DNA from: Muribaculaceae bacterium
Lineage (GTDB): Bacteria > Bacteroidota > Bacteroidia > Bacteroidales > Muribaculaceae
Reading direction: 5' to 3'
Assembly (NCBI GenBank): GCA_017548365.1
Contig: JAFZAC010000024.1
Span: 62,001 to 126,000 of the forward strand
DNA length: 64,000 nucleotides
A program made the position numbers and the translations under genes. Position 1 is the first letter of the stretch; each line of letters begins with the position of its first letter. Below the pieces are notes generated by a model. That model worked only from the letters and a program-made list of their open reading frames with translations, did not search any database and had not been told where the DNA came from. Shown in pieces: positions 52,119 to 60,459 of this stretch.

Positions 52119-54668
52119 CTAAAACGTGAAATGTAGCTGGAAGCGAACTCCGCTGCGGTCAATACCTGGATTGTCGCGGTAGTTCAATCGCCACACATAA
52201 TCCACTCGCAGTATTGTGAGAATATTGTCTAGTCCCACGCCAATCTCCATATATGGTCGCTTGCCCATAGGCTGGCACAGAGCTACTTCGGGGAACTGAT
52301 ACAACTCAGGATCGAGAGCGGGATTGTTCTTGTCGGTGAGTTTGCCCCACAGTCCACGGAACGACACCACCTCTCGCATCTTCAGCTTCTTAATTAGAGG
52401 TATTCGGTTCAAAATCGCGCCATTAATCCAGTAAGTTACGTCCCACGACAGGTATTGGTCGTTGACAAACTCCATCGCGTTCATGAGCGCAAACGACTCG
52501 GGCTGGATGGTGTATGATAAGTTGGCGTTAGGGAACAGCAGCTCAGGATAAGGCACTTTATTCCATATCTTTCCCGCCTTCAAGATAATATCGGTGTAGC
52601 CAAATGCCGAGAACCAAAATCGCTTTTGGATGCCGGCCTCGGTCTTGTTCACTGTGTAATCACTGCCCAAGAATCCACGAGGCATGAAGGTGTGAGACAG
52701 GGTGAACACAGGAGCGTCCTGGTTAATGGGGATACGGTAAGATCGCTTCTGGTAAAACTTCTCTCCTGGCGCATAGCGTAAAGTAACGTTGAAGCCCGCT
52801 GTATTATAATGCCCGAACATATTGCCATTTCCATCAACAAACGGCAAGAAGAGTGAAGCTTCATGGCGCTTATGTTGCAATGAGGCAGCAATTGAGAAAC
52901 CCGTCTGTGTCTCGAGTTTGTATTCCAGCTCTGTCTCTCGCAGGTAAATCATTTTTTTGTCTTTTCGACGCCTTATTGCAAGAAACATATTGTCCGGATT
53001 GGTATAAAAATAATGCTGTCCTATCTTGTCAACATCATAGCGATGCATAAGTCGCAGTGAATTCACCGGGAACTCGTTAGCATGTTTTTTCTTGTCGACA
53101 AACGAATATTCCAGCTGCCCCATATACTTGAAACGTTCGTCTCGGGTGCCATAGGCAACATAAAACTTGCCAAACCAACGAGGGTTAAGATTTGCGGTCG
53201 TTATGCCGCCAAGTCTTAATCTTACTCCCTCCAGACTGTTGCCGCTGATGGTGGAATTCAATGGTCCTATGTCAAACTTGCTTGCCTGGCCGCCAATACT
53301 GATATATCCGCTCAATAGCGTCAAAGCCACTTTTTCGCACCAGTAGAACGTCTTTGACTGCCGCAACCTTGAGAGCATGTCCTTAACCGTGCTCTCATTC
53401 TTGACAGCAACCACAGGACGATGTGCCAGCCAGTAGTTCTCATCGCGCTTCAAGTTTCCCTTGGATATCACCTCAGCACTCTGTGTAAAGATGCTCAAAT
53501 CCTTTGGAGGCTTGAAGTTATGACCGTCGTAATAGGTCTGACGTCGGACATATATTTCTGATGTTTTGGGAGCTATCTTGAACTCCACCAGCAAGTCGTC
53601 ACGCACCTTTAGGCGGCTCCCGTCCGATGCCTTGATGTAGTCTTGTTCAAGATATACCTGGTTCACATAGTTGAGATTGATGTTGTGAGGCACGTTCATC
53701 ATGATTTTTGAGATGAACATCGTGCTGTCGTTGGCAGGCACATAAAGCCTTCCCAAGAAGCCAAAAGTCTCAACCGTGAATGGTGTGAAGGTGAGCTCAT
53801 AGCACTCTACCCCATCAACCATAACTGTGTCGAGATAGTATTTGTAGAAATCGGTTCCTATGCTCGAGAGCGGACTCACGAAACGGTTGCGCATGAAGGT
53901 AATATCGTTGCTATAGATGTCCATCTCACGAAACACATCGTCGATGAACTTTTTCATACTTTCGGTGTCAATCTGGTCGTCAATGCCACCATGGTTTGTT
54001 GCCTTAACCACCTCGCGATGAGTCGACGGACTCTTGCGGTAATGTTCCTCGCTCACCTTCTCTTGAATTGACAGCGGCAATATCATCTTACCCGTGACAT
54101 CACTTGTATCAACATACTCTCTCAGGAACTTGTAATTCTGAGCCAAAAGGTCACGACTGCTAGCACTGTTGAAATTGTTCAAGCCAAACGACACCTTCTC
54201 ATATTTGTCGTAGTTGAAATATTCATGGTCACGAGGATTGTACATGTTGCGGCGAGAGCGGAGTTTCTCGACAAATGCCACTGCGGGATTGTCTTTTTTC
54301 ACATACTTCGCCGTCTTCCGCACTATGACCTCATTGAGCATCACGGTAGTGGGAACTAGCTTGATATCGAGCTCGGTGTATTCTCCAAGGGGAACAATTA
54401 TTTCCTTGCTCTGATAGCCTATCACATTAACCCTGAGTTTTTCAAAGTTAACACCAGTGATTATCGTGAAGCCGCCTTGTTCATTGGTCAAGGCGCCAGT
54501 ACTGGAACCAATGAGGAATATCTGTGCATAAGGAAGGCCTTCGCCTGTAACCGAGTCGGTGACCACGCCTTTAATGCGAGTGTAACCATCACCTGGCTGC
54601 TGGCCATAAGCCGCCACAGCTATGACCACCATAATCAAGCTCAAGATATATCCTCGAACCCTTCCCAC
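52119..54668 (-). CDS. DUF5686 outer-membrane protein with carboxypeptidase-like regulatory domain
   Basis: The 849-residue protein has a signal peptide, an N-terminal CarboxypepD_reg-like domain (about residues 30-110: IKGVVTDSVTGEGLPYAQIF ... GFTIITG), then the long DUF5686 region with a predicted beta-barrel ending in an aromatic strand (VRFQLHFTF). This Bacteroidetes family is thought to reside in the outer membrane; function is not known. It lies 14 bp after rlmD on the same strand. Confidence 0.9.
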   Translation of the reverse strand: MGRVRGYILSLIMVVIAVAAYGQQPGDGYTRIKGVVTDSVTGEGLPYAQIFLIGSSTGALTNEQGGFTIITGVNFEKLRVNVIGYQSKEIIVPLGEYTELDIKLVPTTVMLNEVIVRKTAKYVKKDNPAVAFVEKLRSRRNMYNPRDHEYFNYDKYEKVSFGLNNFNSASSRDLLAQNYKFLREYVDTSDVTGKMILPLSIQEKVSEEHYRKSPSTHREVVKATNHGGIDDQIDTESMKKFIDDVFREMDIYSNDITFMRNRFVSPLSSIGTDFYKYYLDTVMVDGVECYELTFTPFTVETFGFLGRLYVPANDSTMFISKIMMNVPHNINLNYVNQVYLEQDYIKASDGSRLKVRDDLLVEFKIAPKTSEIYVRRQTYYDGHNFKPPKDLSIFTQSAEVISKGNLKRDENYWLAHRPVVAVKNESTVKDMLSRLRQSKTFYWCEKVALTLLSGYISIGGQASKFDIGPLNSTISGNSLEGVRLRLGGITTANLNPRWFGKFYVAYGTRDERFKYMGQLEYSFVDKKKHANEFPVNSLRLMHRYDVDKIGQHYFYTNPDNMFLAIRRRKDKKMIYLRETELEYKLETQTGFSIAASLQHKRHEASLFLPFVDGNGNMFGHYNTAGFNVTLRYAPGEKFYQKRSYRIPINQDAPVFTLSHTFMPRGFLGSDYTVNKTEAGIQKRFWFSAFGYTDIILKAGKIWNKVPYPELLFPNANLSYTIQPESFALMNAMEFVNDQYLSWDVTYWINGAILNRIPLIKKLKMREVVSFRGLWGKLTDKNNPALDPELYQFPEVALCQPMGKRPYMEIGVGLDNILTILRVDYVWRLNYRDNPGIDRSGVRFQLHFTF

Positions 54669-54682
54669 TTAACACTTAACTC

Positions 54683-56092
54683 TTATGACTTAACACTTAA
54701 AAGTACCACATTCTCAACATGATGCGTGTGGGGGAACATATCTACCGGCTGTATCGCATCCACACGATATTTCTTGTCAAGCATAGCGATGTCACGAGCC
54801 TGAGTAGCGGGATTACAGCTTACATAGACTATGCGACGAGGCTCGGCATTAAGTATCACCCTAACCACATCCTCATGCATTCCTGCTCGAGGTGGGTCAA
54901 CTATCATCACATCGGGGATGCCATGTTGAGCCACAAACTCACCAGTGAGCACGTCTTTCATATCGCCGGCATAAAACTTGGTGTTTTCAATGCCGTTGAC
55001 GCGGGAATTGAGTTTTGCGTCTTCAATTGCTTCAGGCACATATTCTATTCCTATCACCTCACGGCATTGGCGGGCAACGAAATTGGCGATGGTACCTGTG
55101 CCTGTGTAGAGGTCATATACAAGCTCATTGCCAGTCAATCCAGCAAAATCCCGAGCCACTTTATATAGCTGATAGGCTTGCTCGCTGTTGGTCTGATAGA
55201 ACGACTTGGGACCCACTCGGAACTTGAGCCCCTCCATTTCCTCCTCAATATAGTCGCGACCACTATAGAGAATAAATTCCTGGTCATTGAGCGAGTCATT
55301 CACCTTGAGGTTAATGACATACATAAGCGATGTAATCTGCGGGAAACGCTCTTTCAAAGCTCCCATCACATCATCGATGGCAGCCTTATTGTCCTCGCTG
55401 AACACCACCACAAGCATTATCTCGCCAGTGCTGGCGGTGCGCACCATCATCATGCGCATAAAGCCCACATTATTACGGATGTCGTAGAACGAGTAGCCAC
55501 GCTCCTGAGTATAATCGCGCAGGAACAGCCGAATCTGATTGCTGATATCATCCTGAAGCCAGCATTTCTCAATATTCAGCACCTTGTCAAAGCCTCCTGG
55601 AATGTGAAAGCCCACTGCGTTGCGGTTGGGAAACTCCTCGCCACTCTGCATTTGCTCCGTTGTTAGCCAGCACTTGTTGGAGAAAGTGAATTCCAATTTG
55701 TTGCGATAAAATGTGGTTTTCTCCGAGCCCAGAATGGGAGTGATTTCGGGCAGGGGAACCTTGGCGATGCGTTCCAGAGCATCAACCACTTGTTGCTGTT
55801 TGCACTTGAGTTGATACTCATAGGGCAGATGCTGCCACTTGCAGCCGCCACACACTCCAAAGTGCTGGCACATAGGTTCTACGCGCAGCTCGCTAGGCTT
55901 AACAAGCTCATCTATCACACCTTCACAAAAACTGTGTTTCTTACGGGTGATTTTCACACGAGCTATATCGCCTGGCGCTCCATAAGGGATAAACACCACC
56001 ATATCATTCCAGCGACCAAGGCTTTTGCCCTCGGCAGCAACTCCAGTAATCTCAAAATCCTCCAAAAGAGGCAAATTCTTTTTCTTTCCCAC
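54683..56092 (-). CDS. rlmD: 23S rRNA (uracil-5-)-methyltransferase RlmD
   Basis: The 469-residue protein has an N-terminal TRAM domain (residues 8-65), an iron-sulphur cysteine set in CQHFGVCGGCKWQHLPYEYQL, the SAM-binding core (LVYDLYTGTGTIANF), VDPPRAGMHEDV and the catalytic cysteine in YVSCNPATQARD. It methylates a uridine in 23S rRNA; RlmD versus RlmC/TrmA specificity is inferred from length. Promoter box TAAATTTG on the minus strand at 56125-56132. Confidence 0.94.
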   Translation of the reverse strand: MGKKKNLPLLEDFEITGVAAEGKSLGRWNDMVVFIPYGAPGDIARVKITRKKHSFCEGVIDELVKPSELRVEPMCQHFGVCGGCKWQHLPYEYQLKCKQQQVVDALERIAKVPLPEITPILGSEKTTFYRNKLEFTFSNKCWLTTEQMQSGEEFPNRNAVGFHIPGGFDKVLNIEKCWLQDDISNQIRLFLRDYTQERGYSFYDIRNNVGFMRMMMVRTASTGEIMLVVVFSEDNKAAIDDVMGALKERFPQITSLMYVINLKVNDSLNDQEFILYSGRDYIEEEMEGLKFRVGPKSFYQTNSEQAYQLYKVARDFAGLTGNELVYDLYTGTGTIANFVARQCREVIGIEYVPEAIEDAKLNSRVNGIENTKFYAGDMKDVLTGEFVAQHGIPDVMIVDPPRAGMHEDVVRVILNAEPRRIVYVSCNPATQARDIAMLDKKYRVDAIQPVDMFPHTHHVENVVLLSVKS

Positions 56093-56124
56093 AGACTGAA
56101 AAAATGCTTTAAATTATTTTACTG

Positions 56125-56132
56125 CAAATTTA
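56125..56132 (-). promoter_or_regulatory. -7 box for rlmD
   Basis: The minus strand reads TAAATTTG followed by CA, 33 bp before the rlmD start codon. Confidence 0.65.
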
Positions 56133-56243
56133 GCGAGAATTTTCCTAATACAGTCACTATAACACATTTTTTTGCATTGCTCACAGCAACGGTTAATGAA
56201 TAATAAAATGCCTAAAAACAAGCGCAAGTAGCAGAATTATGCT

Positions 56244-56251
56244 TACCTTTG
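56244..56251 (+). promoter_or_regulatory. -7 box for the membrane-bound regulator gene
   Basis: TACCTTTG followed by CG, 53 bp before the start codon. Confidence 0.65.
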
Positions 56252-56303
56252 CGAAAACAAACCCCTTTTTTTCAAAGAGAATATTCCCATATATTTCAAA
56301 CAG

Positions 56304-57002
56304 ATGAAGAAACTTCCTTTTGTCATATTCGTTTCCATAATGTTTTGTGCGTTCTTTTCAAGCGTATGTAACTATAAAAGTACCGAAAACAGGATAACAC
56401 GAGATGTAAACAATGCACTGAAGCTTACTCTTGCCGAAAAGCCAACTAACACTGTCAATGCCGATACCATCCGCTGTTATCGTAGTCATCTCACCATAGC
56501 TGAACTGAAGGACACCGCAGGCATTGCCATGAAATCAGTGAGAAGAGCTGGCCATCTGGAAACACAGATGGTGGCACAGGCCAATTGCGGTTTTATGACC
56601 ATACTGATGCTTTCTGACCAGCGGGCGTCCGGGGCATTATTGTTTGCCGGCATTCTATGGATGATGAGCAGTCTGTGGTATATACGTAGGTTTAAGCCTG
56701 AGTTGTTTGCTGAAGGACTGAGTTATGGAGGCATTGTATTTGCCAACGACAAATTTAATACGGTCAAGGGTGAACCTATTCATTTCACTCCGATGCAGCA
56801 TTCTCTTATGGAGATGTTCATGATGACAGAATCTCATTCAATATCCAAACAAGAGATTTGTGATCGCCTGTGGCCAAAGAAACCCGATGCCAGCGACACG
56901 CTGTATACTCTTATCAAACGAGTAAAACCCATCTTGGAAGCCAATAGCAACCTGAAAATCGAGTCTGACAGAGGTAAGAGCTATACACTAAAAATCAAAT
57001 AG
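56304..57002 (+). CDS. Membrane-bound winged-helix transcription regulator (ToxR-like topology)
   Basis: The 232-residue protein has an N-terminal hydrophobic segment (residues 4-22), a periplasmic region of about 85 residues (24-108), a transmembrane helix (about 110-127) with a basic flank, and a cytoplasmic OmpR/PhoB-type winged helix at the C terminus (about 140-232: GEPIHFTPMQHSLMEMFM, SISKQEICDRLWPKK, TLYTLIKRVKPIL, KSYTLKIK). There is no receiver domain or kinase, so it would sense a signal in the periplasm and bind DNA directly, as ToxR and CadC do but with the opposite domain order. Five 11-bp direct repeats follow its stop codon, in front of the outer-membrane protein gene. Confidence 0.88.
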   Translation: MKKLPFVIFVSIMFCAFFSSVCNYKSTENRITRDVNNALKLTLAEKPTNTVNADTIRCYRSHLTIAELKDTAGIAMKSVRRAGHLETQMVAQANCGFMTILMLSDQRASGALLFAGILWMMSSLWYIRRFKPELFAEGLSYGGIVFANDKFNTVKGEPIHFTPMQHSLMEMFMMTESHSISKQEICDRLWPKKPDASDTLYTLIKRVKPILEANSNLKIESDRGKSYTLKIK

Positions 57003-57010
57003 TTAAGTTT

Positions 57011-57062
57011 ATGTCAGACAAATGTCAGGGACATATCAGTAACATGTCAGGTAATATATCGG
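57011..57062 (+). promoter_or_regulatory. Operator: five 11-bp direct repeats
   Basis: ATGTCAG at 57011, 57022 and 57044, ATATCAG at 57033 and ATATCGG at 57056 lie at 11, 11, 11 and 12 bp spacing, about one helical turn each. This is the arrangement bound by OmpR/PhoB-type winged helices. The array ends 20 bp before the -7 box of the outer-membrane protein gene, covering the -33 region and upstream, a position suited to activation. Confidence 0.85.
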
Positions 57063-57082
57063 GCATTTTTCTAATTCCTTAA

Positions 57083-57090
57083 TACCTTTG
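57083..57090 (+). promoter_or_regulatory. -7 box of the outer-membrane protein gene
   Basis: TACCTTTG followed by CA. No TTTG is present at the -33 position, where the last 11-bp repeat lies, which fits an activator-dependent promoter. Confidence 0.75.
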
Positions 57091-57118
57091 CATCGAAAAT
57101 CAATAAAATTCGATGCAA

Positions 57119-59164
57119 ATGAAACATTTTTTACTTGTTCTTTTTTGTCTTTATTCATTCTCGACTTTTGCTCAAAATGAAGACAACACTGTTTCTCTTG
57201 ATGAAGTCATCGTCAAAGCCCCCAAAGTCATTAGCAAGGCTGACGGCCAGATTATATATCCTACAGTTGCACAGAAGAATGCCTCAAACAACGGTTATAG
57301 TATTCTTCAGAAGCTCTCGTTGCCCAACCTCCGTATTGATGATGTAGCACATTCTATAACTGCAATAGATGGTAGAGGCAGTGTGCAACTAAGAATCAAT
57401 GGTATCATCGTCGGCAAAGAGGAAATGTTGGCGCTTGATCCCAAACTCATAAGCAAAATTGACTTCATTGACAATCCTGGTGTGCGTTATGGAGAAGATG
57501 TGGCCTACGTCATCAACATTATCACCAAGCACAATGACACTGGTTATACGTTAGGTGCTGACGTCACTACGGCTCTCACTTCTTGGCAGGGTGATGGTAC
57601 AGTTTATGGTAAATGGAACCATAAGAAGAGCGAGTTTACTGTCTCTTACAATTATAGTGGTTATAAATTAAATGGAATGAAGGTAACTGAATTAGCTGAA
57701 TATACCTTGAATAATGGTGGCATCCATACTATAGAGCGTGATGATGTTGAGACTCTCAGAAAGGCACACAGCCATTACATGAAATTGACCTACAATTTGG
57801 CAGATTCTACAGCATACGTCTTTCAGGCATCCTTGAGTGAGAGTCTAAATAAGACTCCGGGCAATTATTCAATCAAAGACATCATTGATGGCACAAAGCA
57901 ATATAGTTCAACTAACAGAGAGAGCGGCAAATCTAGTTCACCTGTCCTCGACTTATTCTTCTTCCGCCAGTTCACTCCGCGTCAGTCAATCACGGCAAAT
58001 GTTGTTGGCACATATATAGACACGAAGAACAGCAATTACTATGATGAGGGTGCACCCTATCAATATGACGTAAATGGCAAGACTGCCTCTGCTTTATCTG
58101 AAATAGTTTATGAAAACCGACTGAAGCCCTTTTCGTTATCTGCTGGACTAAACTATCGCTACAAATACATGAAAAATGATTATACGGGCGATGCCTTCGC
58201 TCTGACAGAGTTGAATCAAAATAATATCTATGCGTTCAGCGATATAAAGGGCACACTCAAGAAGTTACGCTATTCTATTGGACTGGGAGCAAGCTACATA
58301 CACTACAATCAAAATAAGCATAATTATGATTTCTGGACATTCCGCCCCAAGGCGACACTGGCTTATAATATCATGAATGGGATGCAACTAAGCTATTCTT
58401 TCGAGATGAAAGACCGTGCTTCACGTATTGCCATGGTCAGCAATGCAACAATTCAGACAAACAGCATGGAATATACTGTAGGTAACCCCGACCTCAAGCC
58501 GTCTCATGACACGGAACACACATTGCGTCTTTCGTATAACGATGATCGATGGAGCACATTTGTAGAAGGATTCTACAGACATTGCAACAAACCCAATATG
58601 GCACACTACGAGCGTACTGTTGAAGACAAGTTCATCTATACACAGATAAATCAGAAAGCTATTAACGTATTGAATACAATGGCATACGCAAGCTGTTGGA
58701 TTGTACCCGAGAAACTACAGATTTATGCAAACGGAGGAATGATGCGTTGCTTCAACTATGGTTTTGACTATACACATTGCTACACATCATGGTTCTATTC
58801 GGCAGGTGTCACAGCATATCTCGGAAAATTAACTTTGCTAGCTTACGCAAACAATGGCTTTCGCTTCTTAGAGGGAGAGACAAAGGGATATAACGGTGCT
58901 TATGCAACTTTGCAATGCTCATACAACTATAAGGATTGGCAATTCTCACTTACATGGTCAAATCCTTTCATCAATAATTACAAGTCTGCTGAAAGCGAGG
59001 TTCTAAACAGGAATCTTCACAAGCACTTCGTCCTAAACAATAGAGATAGTGGCAACTGTGTATCTCTTACCATATCATGGCGATTAAGCAGAGGTCGAAA
59101 ACATCAGTCGGCAGATAAAACTATCAATCTAATAGATACTGACAATGGAATCATAACCCGATGA
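57119..59164 (+). CDS. Outer-membrane beta-barrel protein of TonB-receptor type
   Basis: The protein (681 residues from the ATG at 57119; ATG 57113 is also possible) has a signal peptide ending TFAQ, a plug-like domain (VSLDEVIVKAPKV, SILQKLSLPNLRID, VQLRINGIIVG, ISKIDFIDNPGVRYGEDVAYVINI) and a barrel of about 550 residues (outer membrane beta-barrel family). It lacks the usual N-terminal carboxypeptidase-like domain, ends in an aromatic strand region followed by a short hydrophilic tail, and no SusD-like partner follows. Likely regulated by the adjacent membrane-bound winged-helix protein. Substrate unknown. Confidence 0.88.
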   Translation: MKHFLLVLFCLYSFSTFAQNEDNTVSLDEVIVKAPKVISKADGQIIYPTVAQKNASNNGYSILQKLSLPNLRIDDVAHSITAIDGRGSVQLRINGIIVGKEEMLALDPKLISKIDFIDNPGVRYGEDVAYVINIITKHNDTGYTLGADVTTALTSWQGDGTVYGKWNHKKSEFTVSYNYSGYKLNGMKVTELAEYTLNNGGIHTIERDDVETLRKAHSHYMKLTYNLADSTAYVFQASLSESLNKTPGNYSIKDIIDGTKQYSSTNRESGKSSSPVLDLFFFRQFTPRQSITANVVGTYIDTKNSNYYDEGAPYQYDVNGKTASALSEIVYENRLKPFSLSAGLNYRYKYMKNDYTGDAFALTELNQNNIYAFSDIKGTLKKLRYSIGLGASYIHYNQNKHNYDFWTFRPKATLAYNIMNGMQLSYSFEMKDRASRIAMVSNATIQTNSMEYTVGNPDLKPSHDTEHTLRLSYNDDRWSTFVEGFYRHCNKPNMAHYERTVEDKFIYTQINQKAINVLNTMAYASCWIVPEKLQIYANGGMMRCFNYGFDYTHCYTSWFYSAGVTAYLGKLTLLAYANNGFRFLEGETKGYNGAYATLQCSYNYKDWQFSLTWSNPFINNYKSAESEVLNRNLHKHFVLNNRDSGNCVSLTISWRLSRGRKHQSADKTINLIDTDNGIITR

Positions 59165-59296
59165 GAGGAAGTTTATGGTAGAAAAAAACCAATATATCTC
59201 TTATTAAGATCGATACCCAGAGTAATTCATATGAAACACTGTTCAGCGATGATTTATCCTGCGAACTTCTGACTCCGCAGCCCTTGTCATAACAAT

Positions 59297-59328
59297 GAAA
59301 AAAGACGCCCTCAAAGGACGTCTTTTTC
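59297..59328 (+). terminator. Terminator after the outer-membrane protein gene
   Basis: GAAAAAAGACGCC pairs with GGACGTCTTTTTC (one mismatch) around a short loop, with T5 in the 3' arm. Confidence 0.8.
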
Positions 59329-59503
59329 ATTATGCGGAAAGAGAGGGATTTTCCGCCATATTTCCCTCAAGGTAACTTCCCCTGATTTTCAATTAGTTAC
59401 ATTTTTGAAATTTCGCGATTTTGGCCGTTTTTTGCATGCTACCGTCCCTATATCGTCCCGGTACGCAGGTGTTCTAAGCCCCTGACAGACTGTTAATAAA
59501 CCC
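59329..59503. other. Gene-free junction between core chromosome and accessory segment
   Basis: No gene is seen. The GC-rich phrase at 59441-59465 (CTACCGTCCC ... CGTCCCGG) stands out from the AT-rich surroundings and could be an end or attachment site of the accessory segment to the right, but no repeat partner is visible inside the window. Confidence 0.3.
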
Positions 59504-59893
59504 TTAATTTTTTGTAGAAATTACATCATTTAATTTTTCCAAAAGCTGGATTCTCGCCTCTTTCTCACGTAGGCGTTCCTCTTTTTCTTTAAGCATTTCA
59601 TCACGGAATTGGAGTTGCTCACGCATATGAGCAACCTGGTTCCTAAGTTGAGTTATGCTTAGACTTTTCAGCTCTTCCTCAGTAGAAATCTCAACCCCCT
59701 CCCTTATAAATAAGGTGTCAATTGATACTCCAAGAAAGTCCGCTATCGCCTCCAGTCGTCTTGCTGATGGATTGCCAGTCACAAGCGAATTGACTGATGT
59801 TTGCTTAGGATTCATACCTATGGCACGAAGAAGATCTCCATAAGGTATATTCTTCCTGTCTAACAGTTCTTTAATGATTTTTCCGTTGTACAT
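59504..59893 (-). CDS. XRE-family HTH regulator with C-terminal coiled coil
   Basis: The 129-residue protein has an N-terminal XRE-type helix-turn-helix (residues 3-62: KIIKELLDRKNIPYGDLLRAIG, TSVNSLVTGNPSARRLEAIADFLGVSIDTLF) and a Glu/Lys/Arg-rich coiled coil (about 80-122). It is divergent from two small genes and a primase-helicase, and a perfect inverted repeat lies between them. Such arrangements are typical of regulators controlling integrative elements and prophages in Bacteroidetes. Confidence 0.88.
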   Translation of the reverse strand: MYNGKIIKELLDRKNIPYGDLLRAIGMNPKQTSVNSLVTGNPSARRLEAIADFLGVSIDTLFIREGVEISTEEELKSLSITQLRNQVAHMREQLQFRDEMLKEKEERLREKEARIQLLEKLNDVISTKN

Positions 59894-59924
59894 TTTTAAT
59901 TTGGAGTTATTTTTTTTCTCAAAA

Positions 59925-59946
59925 AATCTTACTTTTATATAAGATT
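59925..59946. promoter_or_regulatory. Palindromic operator between the XRE gene and the replication genes
   Basis: AATCTTA and TAAGATT form a perfect 7-bp inverted repeat with an 8-bp spacer. It sits directly upstream of the rightward promoter box (59964-59971), where a bound XRE dimer would block it. Confidence 0.65.
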
Positions 59947-59963
59947 GTTTGGAAATTTTATAT

Positions 59964-59971
59964 TACTTTTG
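59964..59971 (+). promoter_or_regulatory. -7 box for the small gene/primase operon
   Basis: TACTTTTG followed by TG, 51 bp before the first small gene. The -33 position would overlap the palindrome. Confidence 0.6.
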
Positions 59972-60022
59972 TGCAAAATTAAGTCTTATTGTTGAATTAT
60001 ACAAATTTTCAACTATTTTTTT

Positions 60023-60205
60023 ATGAATATTTTGAAACATTTTTACATTCAGTTGTCAAGGTACAACAAGAGTCGGTTCCGTGATGCGCTCATTGAAGCT
60101 TGCGGATGGTCCTACGGCACATTCTATTATAAGATGAAGCACGGGAACATTTCCAAGCTGGAGCTCGAAGTAGTTAGTGACCATATAAAAGCGTTCTTGT
60201 TTTAG
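60023..60205 (+). CDS. Small DNA-binding-like protein
   Basis: The 60-residue protein contains a probable helix-turn-helix (RDALIEACGWSYGTFYYKMKHGNISKLE), similar in style to short regulatory proteins of Bacteroidetes mobile elements. It is 2 bp upstream of the next small gene and in the same direction as the primase gene. No specific family recognised. Confidence 0.65.
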   Translation: MNILKHFYIQLSRYNKSRFRDALIEACGWSYGTFYYKMKHGNISKLELEVVSDHIKAFLF

Positions 60206-60207
60206 AT

Positions 60208-60459
60208 ATGAGTAGCCTATTTGACAGTTACCACACAGTAAAGGAGTGGGAAGATGCAGCCAAGAAAGACGGACGCATAACATTTAACGCCGTCTATTAT
60301 GTCATGGGCAAGAGAGTGCTTGATCATGTGACTGGCATCGTGAGAATTGAACAGGCTGATGGCAAGACAGCACATCGGTGTGTAATGTGGCACAGCGACG
60401 GCCAATGTTTTGTTGGCAAGGAACGTCTGCCCGAGTATGACATCAACTTCAATGATTGA
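60208..60459 (+). CDS. Small hypothetical protein of the accessory segment
   Basis: The 83-residue soluble protein has no recognised domain. It starts 2 bp after the previous stop and its end overlaps the start of the primase-helicase gene by 8 bp (ATGATTGA), so all three are translated from one transcript. Coding is supported by this tight packing. Confidence 0.7.
   Translation: MSSLFDSYHTVKEWEDAAKKDGRITFNAVYYVMGKRVLDHVTGIVRIEQADGKTAHRCVMWHSDGQCFVGKERLPEYDINFND

Noticed and set aside
57119..59164. SusC-type receptor with a polysaccharide utilisation locus
   Set aside because: The protein lacks the N-terminal carboxypeptidase-like domain of SusC, and no SusD-like or glycoside hydrolase gene follows.
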